A stretch of 64,000 bases of DNA from Thermoclostridium stercorarium subsp. stercorarium DSM 8532 (GTDB lineage Bacteria; Bacillota; Clostridia; DSM-8532), in contig NC_020134.1 in assembly GCF_000331995.1 (NCBI RefSeq), positions 2,516,627 through 2,580,626 on the forward strand, read 5' to 3'. Positions 46,012 through 55,965 of the stretch are shown in pieces; position 1 is the stretch's first letter; every line of letters starts with the position of its first letter. Under the pieces are notes generated by a model. That model had not been told where the DNA came from, did not search any database, and saw only the letters and a list, made by a program, of their open reading frames with translations. The translations under genes were made by a program, and so were the position numbers.

Positions 46012-47312
46012 AACCCCGTCTTCATGGATATATAACCATTGACTGCATCTATTGTGAACCTGTCGGGGGCCGATTCAAGCACATAAACGCCCGACCTTTC
46101 AAGAACGGAAAATGTTCGCAGCCTGTCATCCACCAGCTTAAGCGCCGCGCTTTTTGTGAAAATGTCTTCGTTTACTCTTATTATCTTCTCCGCCTCATCA
46201 TAAAGATGAGGATTCTTTATGCATATGACCATGACCCTGTGGGCGGACGCACAGGTTTTCCACGCACTGACGATGTCCATTGCATGCTCGAAATTAAATG
46301 GATCGGTGAATAAAAGTACCAGGCTTTGCCTGCTCTGCTCTCTTTGCAAAAATGAAAAAGCCTTATGATAGTCGGCATAAGTGTCGGTTGCCTGAATATT
46401 GTAGAGGCTTTCCGCCAGTCTTTGAAAATGCGCTGTTCCCTTTGCCGCCGGCACAAACCTGCTTATTTCGCTGTCAAAAGCCAGAAGCCCTATATTGTCA
46501 CCGCAGCCTATTACCGTTTCGGCAACCGTGAACGCAGCATTAACCGCGTAATCCAGCTTGGTTATTTCATTTATTTCCTCGTCCATAACCCTGCTTGTAT
46601 CCATCATCAGATATACATACTGATTTTTTTCAGGCTCATAATAGTTTGTGTAAAGCTGTCCCGTTCTTGCCGTTACATTCCAGTTAATATATCTAAAATC
46701 ATCGCCCGGAACATATTCACGGACACTTTCAAACTCCGTGCCCGCCCCCATGCTCCGTAGCTTCTTAATCCCCGCAGACACCATGTTTTTTCGGGTGATT
46801 GAAAGATTTCTGTTTCTGTAATCACCAAGGTTTGGATACACCTTTACCCTGTCGCTGATTTTAATCACTCCTGAAACGACGCACAGTCCCAGAACACCGG
46901 TTAACCTCACATACAAATCCGGAAACTCAAACTCTCCCCGTTTCACCGGCCTGACATTGTAATATACATTCCTGATCTCACCGGGATTTACCGTAAATTT
47001 CAGTATCTCACTGTCCACGCCGAAACTTTCCGGCACACTGTCCCTGAGTTCAATTGTGAACCTGTGATTAAAAGGATTTTCTATGTACAGATCAATTCTG
47101 TTCCAGTCGGAAAGGGACAAAATTCTCCCGGTTTCCCTTCTGAAAACAAGGTTCGCGGGTTTCGGAGATATGCAAAAATCCACAATAAGCAGCGCAGCCA
47201 GCACCAAGTTGTAAGCAAGCGCCGCATATGCTCCAACGCCAGGTATCAGCGAAAAAGCGGCAGGTATAAAGCCAAATAAAACCAGTAAAACAAACCGTTT
47301 GCTGAAAAACAT
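45987..47312 (-). CDS. DUF58 domain protein
   Basis: The 441-aa protein begins with two N-terminal membrane helices (FVLLVLFGFIPAAFSLI and YNLVLAALLIVDF). A beta-sandwich region follows, and then the DUF58/VWA-like domain GTEFESVREYVPGDDFRYINW with YVYLMMDTSRVMDEE. DUF58 proteins are partners of MoxR ATPases and are thought to help assemble or activate other complexes. The gene is the most downstream of a MoxR operon on the minus strand, 22 bp after moxR, and its 3' end overlaps the convergent PurF-like gene by 25 bp. Confidence 0.92.
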   Translation of the reverse strand: MFFSKRFVLLVLFGFIPAAFSLIPGVGAYAALAYNLVLAALLIVDFCISPKPANLVFRRETGRILSLSDWNRIDLYIENPFNHRFTIELRDSVPESFGVDSEILKFTVNPGEIRNVYYNVRPVKRGEFEFPDLYVRLTGVLGLCVVSGVIKISDRVKVYPNLGDYRNRNLSITRKNMVSAGIKKLRSMGAGTEFESVREYVPGDDFRYINWNVTARTGQLYTNYYEPEKNQYVYLMMDTSRVMDEEINEITKLDYAVNAAFTVAETVIGCGDNIGLLAFDSEISRFVPAAKGTAHFQRLAESLYNIQATDTYADYHKAFSFLQREQSRQSLVLLFTDPFNFEHAMDIVSAWKTCASAHRVMVICIKNPHLYDEAEKIIRVNEDIFTKSAALKLVDDRLRTFSVLERSGVYVLESAPDRFTIDAVNGYISMKTGFYSKPFQQ

Positions 47313-47334
47313 ACAAACATCCGCCCAACCGTCG

Positions 47335-48288
47335 TTATCTGGGCACTTCCACCGTCCTTAATATTTCGTCCAGAATGTCGTCAACGGTCAGATTACCAAG
47401 CACCGTCTCAGGCTTAACTATAATCCTGTGCCTCAGCACAGGCTTTACCATTTCAGTAACATCTTCAGGTATTACAAAATCCCGCCCCGAAATCGCCGCG
47501 ACGGTCTTTGCACATTTAAGCAACGCTATCGACGCCCGGGAACTTGCTCCGAGAAGCACCGCATGCGAAGTCCTGGTAACGTAAATTAACGAAGTAATAT
47601 AGCGTATTATGTTTTCGTTTACAAAAACCCTGTTTATTTCCTGCACAATTTGCGCCCATTCATCCGGATCAATAACGGCCGAAACAGCGTCAGCGCTAAT
47701 CGTGCCCCCGCTCTCATTTACCTTTTTTAGAAGCACTTCCTCCTGCTCTGGCGGAAGATGCCTGACTTTCAGTTTCATTAAAAACCTGTCCAACTGTGCC
47801 TCGGGTAACGGGTAAGTTCCTTCAAACTCCAGCGGGTTCATCGTGGCAAGAACCATAAAGGGTTTCGGAAGTTCGTAGGTTTCCCCGTCAATCGTTACGT
47901 TTCCTTCTTCCATGCATTCCAAAAGTGCCGACTGGGTTTTCGGAGTGGCGCGGTTTATTTCATCGGCAAGCAATATATTCGTAAAAACAGGGCCTTTTTT
48001 CACATAAAAAGCACTGTTTTTGACATCAAACACTTTTGTTCCCGTAACATCCGAAGGCAAAAGATCGGGTGTAAACTGAATCCTTGAAAAGTCCGACTTA
48101 AGCGTCCTGGCCAAAGCCCTTGCCGCCAAGGTTTTCCCAATTCCCGGCACGCCTTCAATCAGCACATGTCCACCCGTAAACAGCGCTACTGCCAGTTGTT
48201 CCAGAAATTCATCCTGGCCCACTATGACTTTCCTTAGTTCATTCATCAGCCCGTCATATTTCTCTTTAACCAATGGTTTACCGTCCAT
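47335..48288 (-). CDS. MoxR-family AAA+ ATPase
   Basis: The 317-aa ATPase has Walker A GVPGIGKTLAARAL, Walker B ILLADEINRATPKTQSALLECM and the sensor segment PFMVLATMNPLEFEGTYPLPEAQLDRFLM. MoxR proteins act as chaperones for maturation of VWA-containing or metal-dependent complexes. Here the genes for its DUF58 partner (downstream) and DUF4350/DUF4129 membrane proteins (upstream) form a tight operon with gaps of 6-22 bp. The physiological target is unknown. Confidence 0.95.
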   Translation of the reverse strand: MDGKPLVKEKYDGLMNELRKVIVGQDEFLEQLAVALFTGGHVLIEGVPGIGKTLAARALARTLKSDFSRIQFTPDLLPSDVTGTKVFDVKNSAFYVKKGPVFTNILLADEINRATPKTQSALLECMEEGNVTIDGETYELPKPFMVLATMNPLEFEGTYPLPEAQLDRFLMKLKVRHLPPEQEEVLLKKVNESGGTISADAVSAVIDPDEWAQIVQEINRVFVNENIIRYITSLIYVTRTSHAVLLGASSRASIALLKCAKTVAAISGRDFVIPEDVTEMVKPVLRHRIIVKPETVLGNLTVDDILDEILRTVEVPR

Positions 48289-48294
48289 TAGGTA

Positions 48295-49314
48295 TCATTC
48301 CTTTCTTTGCCTTTGATTTCGGTTACTAATTTCAAGTTCAAGTTTTTGGAGCCCAAGGACAATCTCTTTCAGTTTCTTTTTGCTTAAATCCCCCGTCCTC
48401 AAATAATATTCGCATTCGTTCAGAAGGGGCAAGGCTTTGTCCCTTACATAGCCCGCCGTTCTCAAATATCCGCCGTATCTCCGGACAAAGCGGCCGTAAT
48501 AATTTGACAATACCAGCGAATAGGCCTTTTCCTTCTGATAGAGACCTGCAAGTGCCATGACTATTTCATTTTCGGCTCTTTTTGTCATTTCCCTGTCGCC
48601 GCGCACCCTGCCAAATGTTTTCCAGCCCCTTATCACAACAAGAAGAACGACCGTTACAAGCTGGATGACTATAAGCTGACCGGTATGTCCAATCAAATCC
48701 CATAAACCGGGCGCAGGTTTCTGCATGAACCGGTAATACTCGTTAAATACCACCTTTGGATTATTAATTCTTGCGAGCACATTAATAAAAGCAACCGCCG
48801 CGCCGGTGTTGTCTGAGATGTTTTTGTTCAGAAATCTGTCAGCACTGTCCAAAACGCAAATAACCCCATTTTCAAGCCCATACCATGTAATTGTGACATT
48901 TCCTGCATTTTCCGTTTCATACCATCGTCTATTCTCTGAAATATAGTCAAAAATCCACAAATTATCAATATTCCGGTGATCCAGAATTACAACAAGCGTA
49001 TTGCCGTTATTAAGCCAGTTTCTAAGGCCGTTCTTTTCTTCATTGTCATTAAACACCGAACCTGCGGGACAATATGCAACCATCACGGGATTATCCCTTA
49101 AAAATTTCACCGGGTAATGATACCGTGAAACCCGAAAACCGCATTTACCAGCAAGAAGGTATAAAGCCTTAAGCCCCAAGTCTCCGGTTCCGTACGTGGT
49201 GTAATCAGCATAATCCGTTTTATACACAGTTGCTGAATATAAAACTGTTACGGCGAATACCGACATAAATATTGCGAGCACGAATAAAAGACAGTTTTTC
49301 AGCCGGACATTCAT
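48295..49314 (-). CDS. DUF4350 domain membrane protein
   Basis: The 339-aa protein has an N-terminal helix (NCLLFVLAIFMSVFAVTVLY), an extracellular-like region with a DUF4350 Rossmann-type core (LKALYLLAGKCGFRVSRYHY, NTLVVILDHRN) and a second helix near residue 220 (LIVIQLVTVVLLVVIRGW). A cytoplasmic tail follows. DUF4350 occurs with MoxR and DUF4129 genes. It starts inside the last codons of the DUF4129 gene (4-bp overlap), so translation is coupled. Function unknown. Confidence 0.87.
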   Translation of the reverse strand: MNVRLKNCLLFVLAIFMSVFAVTVLYSATVYKTDYADYTTYGTGDLGLKALYLLAGKCGFRVSRYHYPVKFLRDNPVMVAYCPAGSVFNDNEEKNGLRNWLNNGNTLVVILDHRNIDNLWIFDYISENRRWYETENAGNVTITWYGLENGVICVLDSADRFLNKNISDNTGAAVAFINVLARINNPKVVFNEYYRFMQKPAPGLWDLIGHTGQLIVIQLVTVVLLVVIRGWKTFGRVRGDREMTKRAENEIVMALAGLYQKEKAYSLVLSNYYGRFVRRYGGYLRTAGYVRDKALPLLNECEYYLRTGDLSKKKLKEIVLGLQKLELEISNRNQRQRKE

Positions 49315-49973
49315 ACCGGTTTCTCCTTCTGCAAAGCATAAAATTCAAACCATCTGCTAACGCTGGCCTCGTCTATATTTCTGTTGCCGTAGCAGCATTC
49401 GTCGAACAGATTTACGAACTCCTGCACAGATACAGCCAATGTCTCGTCCTTCAGCCTGATTTCCCTCAGATACATACGGTTTGTTTTCCACTTTGCAATC
49501 TTAATAATTTTTCTTCTGTCAAGTTCCAGAAGCAGGGCTATAAAAAGAAACCTCAGGGCTTTTGAATACTCTTTTGCGGTCATGCATTCGCTATATTTAT
49601 TTAATGCGTCTTCAGGCCGGCTGAGATACTCAGAGACGCGCGGAAATTCAGCAAATTTAATTTTTTTTGACATATACAGCCTTTTTGTTATCAGTCTTAC
49701 CAGTAAAAAAAGCAGAACGGACGCGGTCAATACCAGCAAGACCTTCGCCACCGTCTGAAACGAAGAGCTGTTCAGCCCCGAATAAACTCGGATTTCCCGG
49801 TTCGGCTGCGAATAGTCAAAAAACTCCCTTACCCATTCCTGTATGGATTCCCATATATCACTTACCAGCTTAAACACCGAATTCGAATTCCCGTTCTGAT
49901 TAAATTCGCGCCTTTTCAGTATGTCATCCAGTATGCGCCTGATCTCCCGCTCGCTTATTTTGTCAGACCTCAT
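49311..49973 (-). CDS. DUF4129 domain protein
   Basis: The 220-aa protein has a soluble N terminus, one membrane helix near residues 75-95 (VLLVLTASVLLFLLVRLI) and a C-terminal DUF4129 segment (RFLFIALLLELDRRKIIKIA, RWFEFYALQKEK). It belongs to the MoxR/DUF58 operon; related DUF4129 domains are often fused to transglutaminase-like domains, but no such domain is seen here. The start overlaps the upstream membrane protein gene by 11 bp and the stop overlaps the DUF4350 gene by 4 bp. Confidence 0.82.
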   Translation of the reverse strand: MRSDKISEREIRRILDDILKRREFNQNGNSNSVFKLVSDIWESIQEWVREFFDYSQPNREIRVYSGLNSSSFQTVAKVLLVLTASVLLFLLVRLITKRLYMSKKIKFAEFPRVSEYLSRPEDALNKYSECMTAKEYSKALRFLFIALLLELDRRKIIKIAKWKTNRMYLREIRLKDETLAVSVQEFVNLFDECCYGNRNIDEASVSRWFEFYALQKEKPV

Positions 49974-51000
49974 TGTATTCCCCCTGTATCGAAGGCGTCA
50001 ATTTCCCGGCTTCTTCACGTTCTATTTCCCAAAGAGTCATTTCCAAATCAAGCCCCTCGCGTTTAACCCTGAGGGTAATGTACATAGCTGTAAATATGCA
50101 TATAAGCACCGGGCGCAGTATCTCGGCAAAAATCTGCGCTATCACGATACTTATCCTATACAGTTCCATGTCAAATCTTCCTGAATTCAAAGCGATTAAA
50201 CCGAAAACCACTCCTACAACCATTGGGAACAGCGAAACAAGTAAATTACCGAAAACAAAAGTAAGAGCGATCAGGAAAAAATTATTTTTACCAAGCACAT
50301 TACATCTGCCGATACTTGCTGCCGCCTTTTTCCCCTCTATGCATATTGCGGGCATAAACATCCAGTATTTTCCGATAAAAAATCCCACTACCAGTGAAAT
50401 CAAAATTATAATTCCAAGCACCGCCAAAATCCCCAGGATCAGAGGGGCAACCGCAATTTTATGGTATATAAATGCCGTGACTAAAAGTCCTGTGATACTG
50501 AAAGACAATGCAAACATCCCGGCAAACAGAACAATGTATAAAACCAAAAATACGGCGCACTGGATCAGCAGATACAGCACCCTCCCGAGGAGTAAAACGC
50601 CAAACTGGCCGAAACACTCCTTTATGGCCTGCTTGACCGTCACTTTTCTGTTCAGAACGGTATCGGCGTAAATAATCCTTACAACGGCACCTTCCATTAC
50701 ATTTTTTAACGTAATGGCATACAATCCTTGCAGAATCACTGCACCAAACAGCATTGCATACAAAGTAACCACTGATGAAACTATCGCCGCCGGGCTTGTT
50801 TTCACAAGTTCCGTGGGTTCCATAAGCTTCCAGTACTTCTCGGTAAATACCGGATTGAACAGGTTCAGTAATAGCATTGCAGGAATATTGAACATCAGGT
50901 TTATTATAAAAATATCTTTAAAATGTTTTTTAAAAAGAAAAATTCCATAATCCAGTATATCGGTAAATCTCGCTTTCCGTAACGCCCTTAGCGAATTCAT
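49963..51000 (-). CDS. Multi-pass membrane protein of the MoxR operon
   Basis: I placed the start at 51000, behind CGGAGG at 5-nt spacing, giving 345 aa; the frame is open from 51048. Six or seven hydrophobic helices are visible, for example IFIINLMFNIPAMLLLNLF, VLYIVLFAGMFALSFSITGL and IILISLVVGFFIGKYWMFM, with charged loops between. I do not recognise a named family; the layout resembles the glycerophosphoryl diester phosphodiesterase membrane domain group. It is the first gene of the operon, so it probably works with the MoxR complex at the membrane. Confidence 0.7.
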   Translation of the reverse strand: MNSLRALRKARFTDILDYGIFLFKKHFKDIFIINLMFNIPAMLLLNLFNPVFTEKYWKLMEPTELVKTSPAAIVSSVVTLYAMLFGAVILQGLYAITLKNVMEGAVVRIIYADTVLNRKVTVKQAIKECFGQFGVLLLGRVLYLLIQCAVFLVLYIVLFAGMFALSFSITGLLVTAFIYHKIAVAPLILGILAVLGIIILISLVVGFFIGKYWMFMPAICIEGKKAAASIGRCNVLGKNNFFLIALTFVFGNLLVSLFPMVVGVVFGLIALNSGRFDMELYRISIVIAQIFAEILRPVLICIFTAMYITLRVKREGLDLEMTLWEIEREEAGKLTPSIQGEYNEV

Positions 51001-51077
51001 AAATCCTCCGTCTGTAAAAAATCTATATTTATTATCATATAATACCATTCACTTTGTGTCAAACATTGTAAAACAAA

Positions 51078-51101
51078 TAAAAAAAAAGGCGGAACTCCGC
51101 C
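51078..51101 (-). terminator. Intrinsic terminator after the DacF-type gene
   Basis: GGCGG and CCGCC pair around a 4-nt loop, followed on the minus strand by eight or more T residues. It lies just after the stop at 51124. Confidence 0.85.
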
Positions 51102-51123
51102 CATTATGTATCCCCGGAATATA

Positions 51124-52350
51124 TTATCTTCTTGCCAGTGAAAACCAATGTACCATAAGCCTTAAAAACAGTTTTATCCACGTAGCCTTTTCCACTTCCT
51201 CGGTTGCAACCAGCGGTATATTCAGTATTTCCTTGTTCTCAAGCAGTAACACCATTTCGCCGGCCCTGTCACCGATCGACACGGGCGCATTAATATATTC
51301 GGGAAGCCTGATTTCCTCTTTTACCTTGTCCCGCTGCCCGCGTTTCAGCAAAACCGATTTGTTATCCTCATATGCTACCGGCACAGTCAGCGTTAATCCC
51401 TTTTTAACGTTCACATTTCCGGCTATTGCATCCTTTCTCTCTATTTTCAGTATTTCATAGTTAGAAAAGCCGTAATCAAGGATTTTTGTCGTCTCTGAAA
51501 AGCGCAGGCTCATACTTTCGGCGCCAAGTATTACCGATATCAAATCCAGCCCGTCTCGGGAAGCCGTCGCTGCAAGGCAGTATCCGGCCGCGTCTGTAAA
51601 GCCGGTTTTAAGGCCTGTTATTCCCCTGTATTTTCCTATGAGGTGGTTTGTATTGTCCAGGTCAAAGGTACCGTTTCTGAAAGTATCATGTTTTATTGTG
51701 GTGTATTCAATTATCTGCGGGTATTTTGTTATAAGCTCCCTCGACATAATTGCTATATCCCTGGCTGTGCTGTAATGTCCCTCATCGGTTAACCCGGAGC
51801 AGTCAAGGAAATTGGTGTTTATCATACCCAGCTCTTTTGCCTTTTCATTCATCATTGATACGAAAACCCCTTCGCTGCCTGCCACGTGCTCCGCCAGAGC
51901 AACCGACGCGTCATTTGCCGAATGTACCGCAACGGCTTTCAGCAGATCATGAACGGTAAACTCTTCACCAGGGGCAAGGTATACCTGCGAGCCTCCCATG
52001 CCTGCGGCGTGTTCCGAAACCACTACCACATCGTTAAGGCTGATCTTATTCTGTGCAATGGCTTCCATTACCAGCAGCATTGTCATGATTTTCGTAATTG
52101 AAGCAATGGGACGCCGCTCATCACTGTTCATTTCAAAAATAATTTCCCCTGTATTTGCACACATAAGCAATGCCGATTTTGCCTTGATTTCAAAGGGAAT
52201 GTTTTCAAGCAACGGCGCATTTTCATTTCCTGTCAACGGCCTGTTCTCATTTTGAAGCCCTGTTTCCTCTTCAACTGCGAAAACGCCCGGATTCGCCGGA
52301 ACAAGCAACAGAGCGAAAAGCAAAACCCACACGACCGCCTTTTTTATCAT
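51124..52350 (-). CDS. D-alanyl-D-alanine carboxypeptidase (DacF type)
   Basis: The 408-aa precursor has a signal peptide (AVVWVLLFALLLVPANPGVFA) and the penicillin-binding serine peptidase motifs: SITK (SxxK) in RRPIASITKIMTML, SAN (SxN) in VAVHSANDASVALAEH and KTG in ITGLKTGFTDAAG. A C-terminal beta domain and an amphipathic membrane-anchor helix follow. Such enzymes trim the terminal D-alanine from peptidoglycan stem peptides. It is encoded downstream of two nucleoside genes on the same strand but with a 95-bp gap, and has its own terminator. Confidence 0.93.
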   Translation of the reverse strand: MIKKAVVWVLLFALLLVPANPGVFAVEEETGLQNENRPLTGNENAPLLENIPFEIKAKSALLMCANTGEIIFEMNSDERRPIASITKIMTMLLVMEAIAQNKISLNDVVVVSEHAAGMGGSQVYLAPGEEFTVHDLLKAVAVHSANDASVALAEHVAGSEGVFVSMMNEKAKELGMINTNFLDCSGLTDEGHYSTARDIAIMSRELITKYPQIIEYTTIKHDTFRNGTFDLDNTNHLIGKYRGITGLKTGFTDAAGYCLAATASRDGLDLISVILGAESMSLRFSETTKILDYGFSNYEILKIERKDAIAGNVNVKKGLTLTVPVAYEDNKSVLLKRGQRDKVKEEIRLPEYINAPVSIGDRAGEMVLLLENKEILNIPLVATEEVEKATWIKLFLRLMVHWFSLARR

Positions 52351-52445
52351 TTACGAAAAACTCCCGCAATTTAGTCCCATAATAAATGTATGCATGGCCG
52401 ATATAGGTTTATTCGGGCTTATTTTTTATTTTGTCTGCGTCATGG

Positions 52446-53753
52446 CTACTGAATCCTTCCCAAAATCATGGGCTTTTCCGGCACGGGTTCCGGACCGATG
52501 ACAATCGAACTTTTCAAGACCTGAAGTGCCTCATGTATCCTGTTTTCATCCGAAGCATAAAGAAAAGCGATTGTTTCACCCTTTTCAACTTTGTCACGAG
52601 TTTTTTTCACAAGTTCAATACCTGCTGCTGGATCAATGGCTTCTTCCTTGGTTTTTCTTCCTGCGCCCAGTAACACTGATGCAATTCCAAGCCTTTCAGC
52701 GTTCATTTTTTCCACAAACCCCGATTTTTCGGCTTTCCATTCGGCCCTGAACTCCGCTCTGGGCAGTTTCGACGTATCTTCTATAACCTTTGGATCTCCG
52801 CCCTGCCTTATCACCATCTCAATCAGCTTATTAAGCGCGGTACGCTTTTCTATAGCTTCGGCGGCAAGGTTCCTGCACAATTCAATCTCCCCTTTTCCCG
52901 CAACAAAAAGCATATTTGCCGCAAGTTCGATACAAACTTCCTTCAGGTCTTCAGGGCCTTTTCCGTTCAGGGTTTCAACCGCTTCTTTCACTTCAAGCGC
53001 ATTTCCTATATTGTTTCCGAGAGGCCTGTCCATATCGGTTATAAGTGCCACCGTTCTTCTGCCCGCGCCGTTGCCTATATCCACCATTAGCCTTGCAAGT
53101 CTCTCGGCCTCGGCAACGGTTTTCATAAACGCCCCGCTTCCGGTTTTAACGTCAAGAACAATTGCATCCGATCCCAATGCCAGCTTTTTGCTCATTATGC
53201 TTGCAGCAATCAGCGATATGTTTTCCACAGTGCCGGTTACATCCCTGAGCGCGTAAAGCTTTTTATCTGCAGGCACCAGGTTCTCGGTCTGGCCTGCAAC
53301 TGCAATGCCTATTTCCCTTACGTTCCTGATAAATTCTTCCCGTGAAAGGTTCGTGCGGAAACCCGGTATGGATTCCAGTTTGTCAACCGTTCCGCCGGTA
53401 TGCCCCAGCCCTCTTCCCGACATTTTGGCCACAGGGACTCCGTACGACGCGACAATCGGCGCCACCACAAGGGTGGTTTTGTCCCCGACACCGCCTGTGC
53501 TGTGTTTATCCACCTTCACGCCGGGTATTGCCGAAAGATCCACTCTGTCGCCGGAATTCAGCATGGCTTCGGTCAGCCACAGCGTTTCATCGGTATCCAT
53601 TCCGTTAAAGTATACCGCCATCAGAAAAGCAGAAGCCTGGTAATCGGGTATTTCGCCTTTCGTGTACCCGTTTACGAAGTATTCAATCTCGCCTTTTGTA
53701 AGTTTCTGACCATTCCGTTTTTTTATAATCAAATCCAGTGCAAACATATCCAT
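52446..53753 (-). CDS. pdp: Pyrimidine-nucleoside phosphorylase
   Basis: The enzyme phosphorolyses pyrimidine nucleosides to the free base and (deoxy)ribose-1-phosphate. The 435-aa protein has the family signature KVDKHSTGGVGDKTTLVVAP for phosphate binding, KMSGRGLGHTGGTVDKLESI and VLDVKTGSGAFMKTV. It lies about 85 bp downstream of phosphopentomutase, which converts the released sugar 1-phosphate to the 5-phosphate, so the two genes form a salvage pathway. Length is normal. Confidence 0.96.
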   Translation of the reverse strand: MDMFALDLIIKKRNGQKLTKGEIEYFVNGYTKGEIPDYQASAFLMAVYFNGMDTDETLWLTEAMLNSGDRVDLSAIPGVKVDKHSTGGVGDKTTLVVAPIVASYGVPVAKMSGRGLGHTGGTVDKLESIPGFRTNLSREEFIRNVREIGIAVAGQTENLVPADKKLYALRDVTGTVENISLIAASIMSKKLALGSDAIVLDVKTGSGAFMKTVAEAERLARLMVDIGNGAGRRTVALITDMDRPLGNNIGNALEVKEAVETLNGKGPEDLKEVCIELAANMLFVAGKGEIELCRNLAAEAIEKRTALNKLIEMVIRQGGDPKVIEDTSKLPRAEFRAEWKAEKSGFVEKMNAERLGIASVLLGAGRKTKEEAIDPAAGIELVKKTRDKVEKGETIAFLYASDENRIHEALQVLKSSIVIGPEPVPEKPMILGRIQ

Positions 53754-53837
53754 ACTCCTTCCGGTATATCGGCATTGTTACACAGAAATATCCCTTTTCA
53801 AATATTTGTTCATGCCGCTTTAAAACAGAAGGTCCTT

Positions 53838-55028
53838 TCAAACGTCAAGTATAAGCTCAAGAAAACTTTTGCCGCCAAGCCGGTTTTCCACCCCGAAATA
53901 CTCGGCTATTGTCTTTGCGACATCACAAAAGCTGCTTCTGGTATGAAGATTTACTCCCTTTTTGACATGCTTTCCGGTAATAAGCAGCGGAACATATTCC
54001 CTGGAATGATCGGTACTTGCCGTGGACGGATCACATCCGTGGTCGGCGGTAATAACCAATACATCCCCATCCCTGAGATTCCCGATTATTTCGGGCAGTC
54101 TCCGGTCAAAATCCATTAAAGCCTTTGCATACCCTTCCACATTGTTTCGGTGGCCGTAAAGCATATCAAAATCAACCAGGTTCGTAAACAGCATTCCTTC
54201 AAAGTCATCCTTAATCCATTCAATCGTTCTTTCTATCCCTTCGCTGTTTGAACCCGTATGAACCGATTTTGTAATTCCCGATCCGGCAAAAATGTCTTCA
54301 ATTTTGCCGACCGCGCGGACCTCATAACCGTTTTCGGCAAGGTAATTCAATATTGTTTTGTCAGGCGGCTCAATGGAAAAGTCCTTTCTCCTCTCGGTCC
54401 GTGTGTAATTTCCCGATTCCCCCGTAAAAGGCCGCGCAATTACCCTGCCGACGCCATACTCGCCGGTCAGCAGCTCCCTGGCGATCCGGCATATTTCGTA
54501 TAATTCTTCAACGGGTATCACGCCTTCATGGGCCGCAATCTGGAACACGCTGTCAGCCGATGTATATACGATAGGATAGCCGGTTCTTACATGTTCATCG
54601 CCCAATTCCTGTATTATAACTGTTCCGGACGCGGGTTTGTTTCCAAGGGTTTTTCGGCCTATTCTCCTTTCAAATTCCCTCATTAAATCTTCAGGAAAAC
54701 CGTCCGGGAAAACGGGAAAAGGTTTGTCCAATACAATACCAGCTATTTCCCAGTGCCCGGTCGTGGTATCCTTTCCGGCAGATCTTTCGGTCATTTTTCC
54801 GTATGCGCCCGAAAGCTCAATTTTATTTAAATCCGTTGTCGTACGGTATGTTTCGCCGAATCCGTCTATAAACGCAAGCCCCAGTTTTTCCATATTCGGA
54901 AGGGAAAAATCCTTTACGAGCTGTGATATATGTCCGATGGTATTGCTGCCTTCATCCCCGTAATTTATGCTGTCGGGCTGCTCGCCTATCCCGGCACTGT
55001 CAAGTACAATGACAATAAATCTTTTCAT
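53838..55028 (-). CDS. deoB: Phosphopentomutase
   Basis: DeoB interconverts (deoxy)ribose-1-phosphate and -5-phosphate. I chose the ATG at 55028 (8-nt spacing from GGGAGG) over 55046, giving [20 protein letters not shown] and 396 aa. Metal-binding aspartates are visible in VLDSAGIG and [20 protein letters not shown], and the phosphoacceptor threonine in [16 protein letters not shown]. It belongs to the alkaline phosphatase superfamily. It is the first gene of the pair with pyrimidine-nucleoside phosphorylase. Confidence 0.97.
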   Translation of the reverse strand: MKRFIVIVLDSAGIGEQPDSINYGDEGSNTIGHISQLVKDFSLPNMEKLGLAFIDGFGETYRTTTDLNKIELSGAYGKMTERSAGKDTTTGHWEIAGIVLDKPFPVFPDGFPEDLMREFERRIGRKTLGNKPASGTVIIQELGDEHVRTGYPIVYTSADSVFQIAAHEGVIPVEELYEICRIARELLTGEYGVGRVIARPFTGESGNYTRTERRKDFSIEPPDKTILNYLAENGYEVRAVGKIEDIFAGSGITKSVHTGSNSEGIERTIEWIKDDFEGMLFTNLVDFDMLYGHRNNVEGYAKALMDFDRRLPEIIGNLRDGDVLVITADHGCDPSTASTDHSREYVPLLITGKHVKKGVNLHTRSSFCDVAKTIAEYFGVENRLGGKSFLELILDV

Positions 55029-55149
55029 TTTCATGCCTCCCGTCATTAAAGGATATAAAACAAACGCTATTCATATATTATCATTTATCTGTTAAAATAA
55101 ACAACGTAACTCCCGGAGCAGAAAAAATCCCCTGAAAGGAAAGTGCTGA

Positions 55150-55965
55150 ATGCTTAAATGGTATATAATGACACCTTTGTTCTTATTGACGGTAATTATT
55201 TACATGCTTGTTCAGGCTTCAGTATACAAAACGAGATACTATAACCTGAATTTCGGAACGGGGCTAAGGCTTTTGCACCTTACAGACATACATATAAACC
55301 TTCTGCTTGTTTCATCTTCCCGGCTAAGAAAAACCATACGCAAAGCAAATCCAGATTTTATACTGATAAGCGGCGACTTGATTGAAAAACCCGAAAATCT
55401 GAATAAATTCACAAAATGGTACAAAAATCTTGACATCGGCGTTCCTGTCTTTGCCGTATACGGAAACCATGAACACAGGTGTTTCAGGCAAAATCCGTCA
55501 TTCAAGGACAACTTTGACATGACAATGAAGCAACTGAATATTCAGTTGCTTGTAAATGACGTGGTCTTTTTTTGCGGGAAAAATTCCGGGAAAGACAAAA
55601 AGGTTGCCCTTGTCGGGATTGACGACGTGAAAACAGGCAAGCCCGTCAGCAATGATATATTCAACCGCGTTAAAGGTAACAGCAACATTGTAATAGCCTT
55701 CTCCCATAACCCCGACGTTTCCCTCAATATTCCCGAAAAAAGCGTCGACCTGCTTTTACTGGGCCATTTTCACGGCGGCCAGATATGGATGCCGTTTAAA
55801 ATCGAGTACCTGCTGCTGCGCAGGGACAAACTGAGCAGAATGGGATACATAAAGGGATTTGCAAAAGTACGGGACAACTTAATATACATAAGCAGAGGGC
55901 TGGGAACGGTATTAATACCTTTCCGCTTTTTCTCGGTTCCTGAGGTGACGGTAATTGACATTTAA
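55150..55965 (+). CDS. Membrane-anchored metallophosphoesterase (YkuE/YaeI-like)
   Basis: The 271-aa protein starts with a membrane helix (YIMTPLFLLTVIIYMLV). It then shows the calcineurin-like metal motifs LLHLTDIHINLL (DxH), LISGDLIEK (GD), VYGNHEHR (GNHE) and LGHFHGGQIWMP (GHxH). YkuE/YaeI proteins act on phospholipid-linked substrates such as UDP-diacylglucosamine, but the true substrate here is unknown. It is divergent from deoB. Its 3' end overlaps the convergent aminotransferase gene by 4 bp. Confidence 0.9.
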   Translation: MLKWYIMTPLFLLTVIIYMLVQASVYKTRYYNLNFGTGLRLLHLTDIHINLLLVSSSRLRKTIRKANPDFILISGDLIEKPENLNKFTKWYKNLDIGVPVFAVYGNHEHRCFRQNPSFKDNFDMTMKQLNIQLLVNDVVFFCGKNSGKDKKVALVGIDDVKTGKPVSNDIFNRVKGNSNIVIAFSHNPDVSLNIPEKSVDLLLLGHFHGGQIWMPFKIEYLLLRRDKLSRMGYIKGFAKVRDNLIYISRGLGTVLIPFRFFSVPEVTVIDI

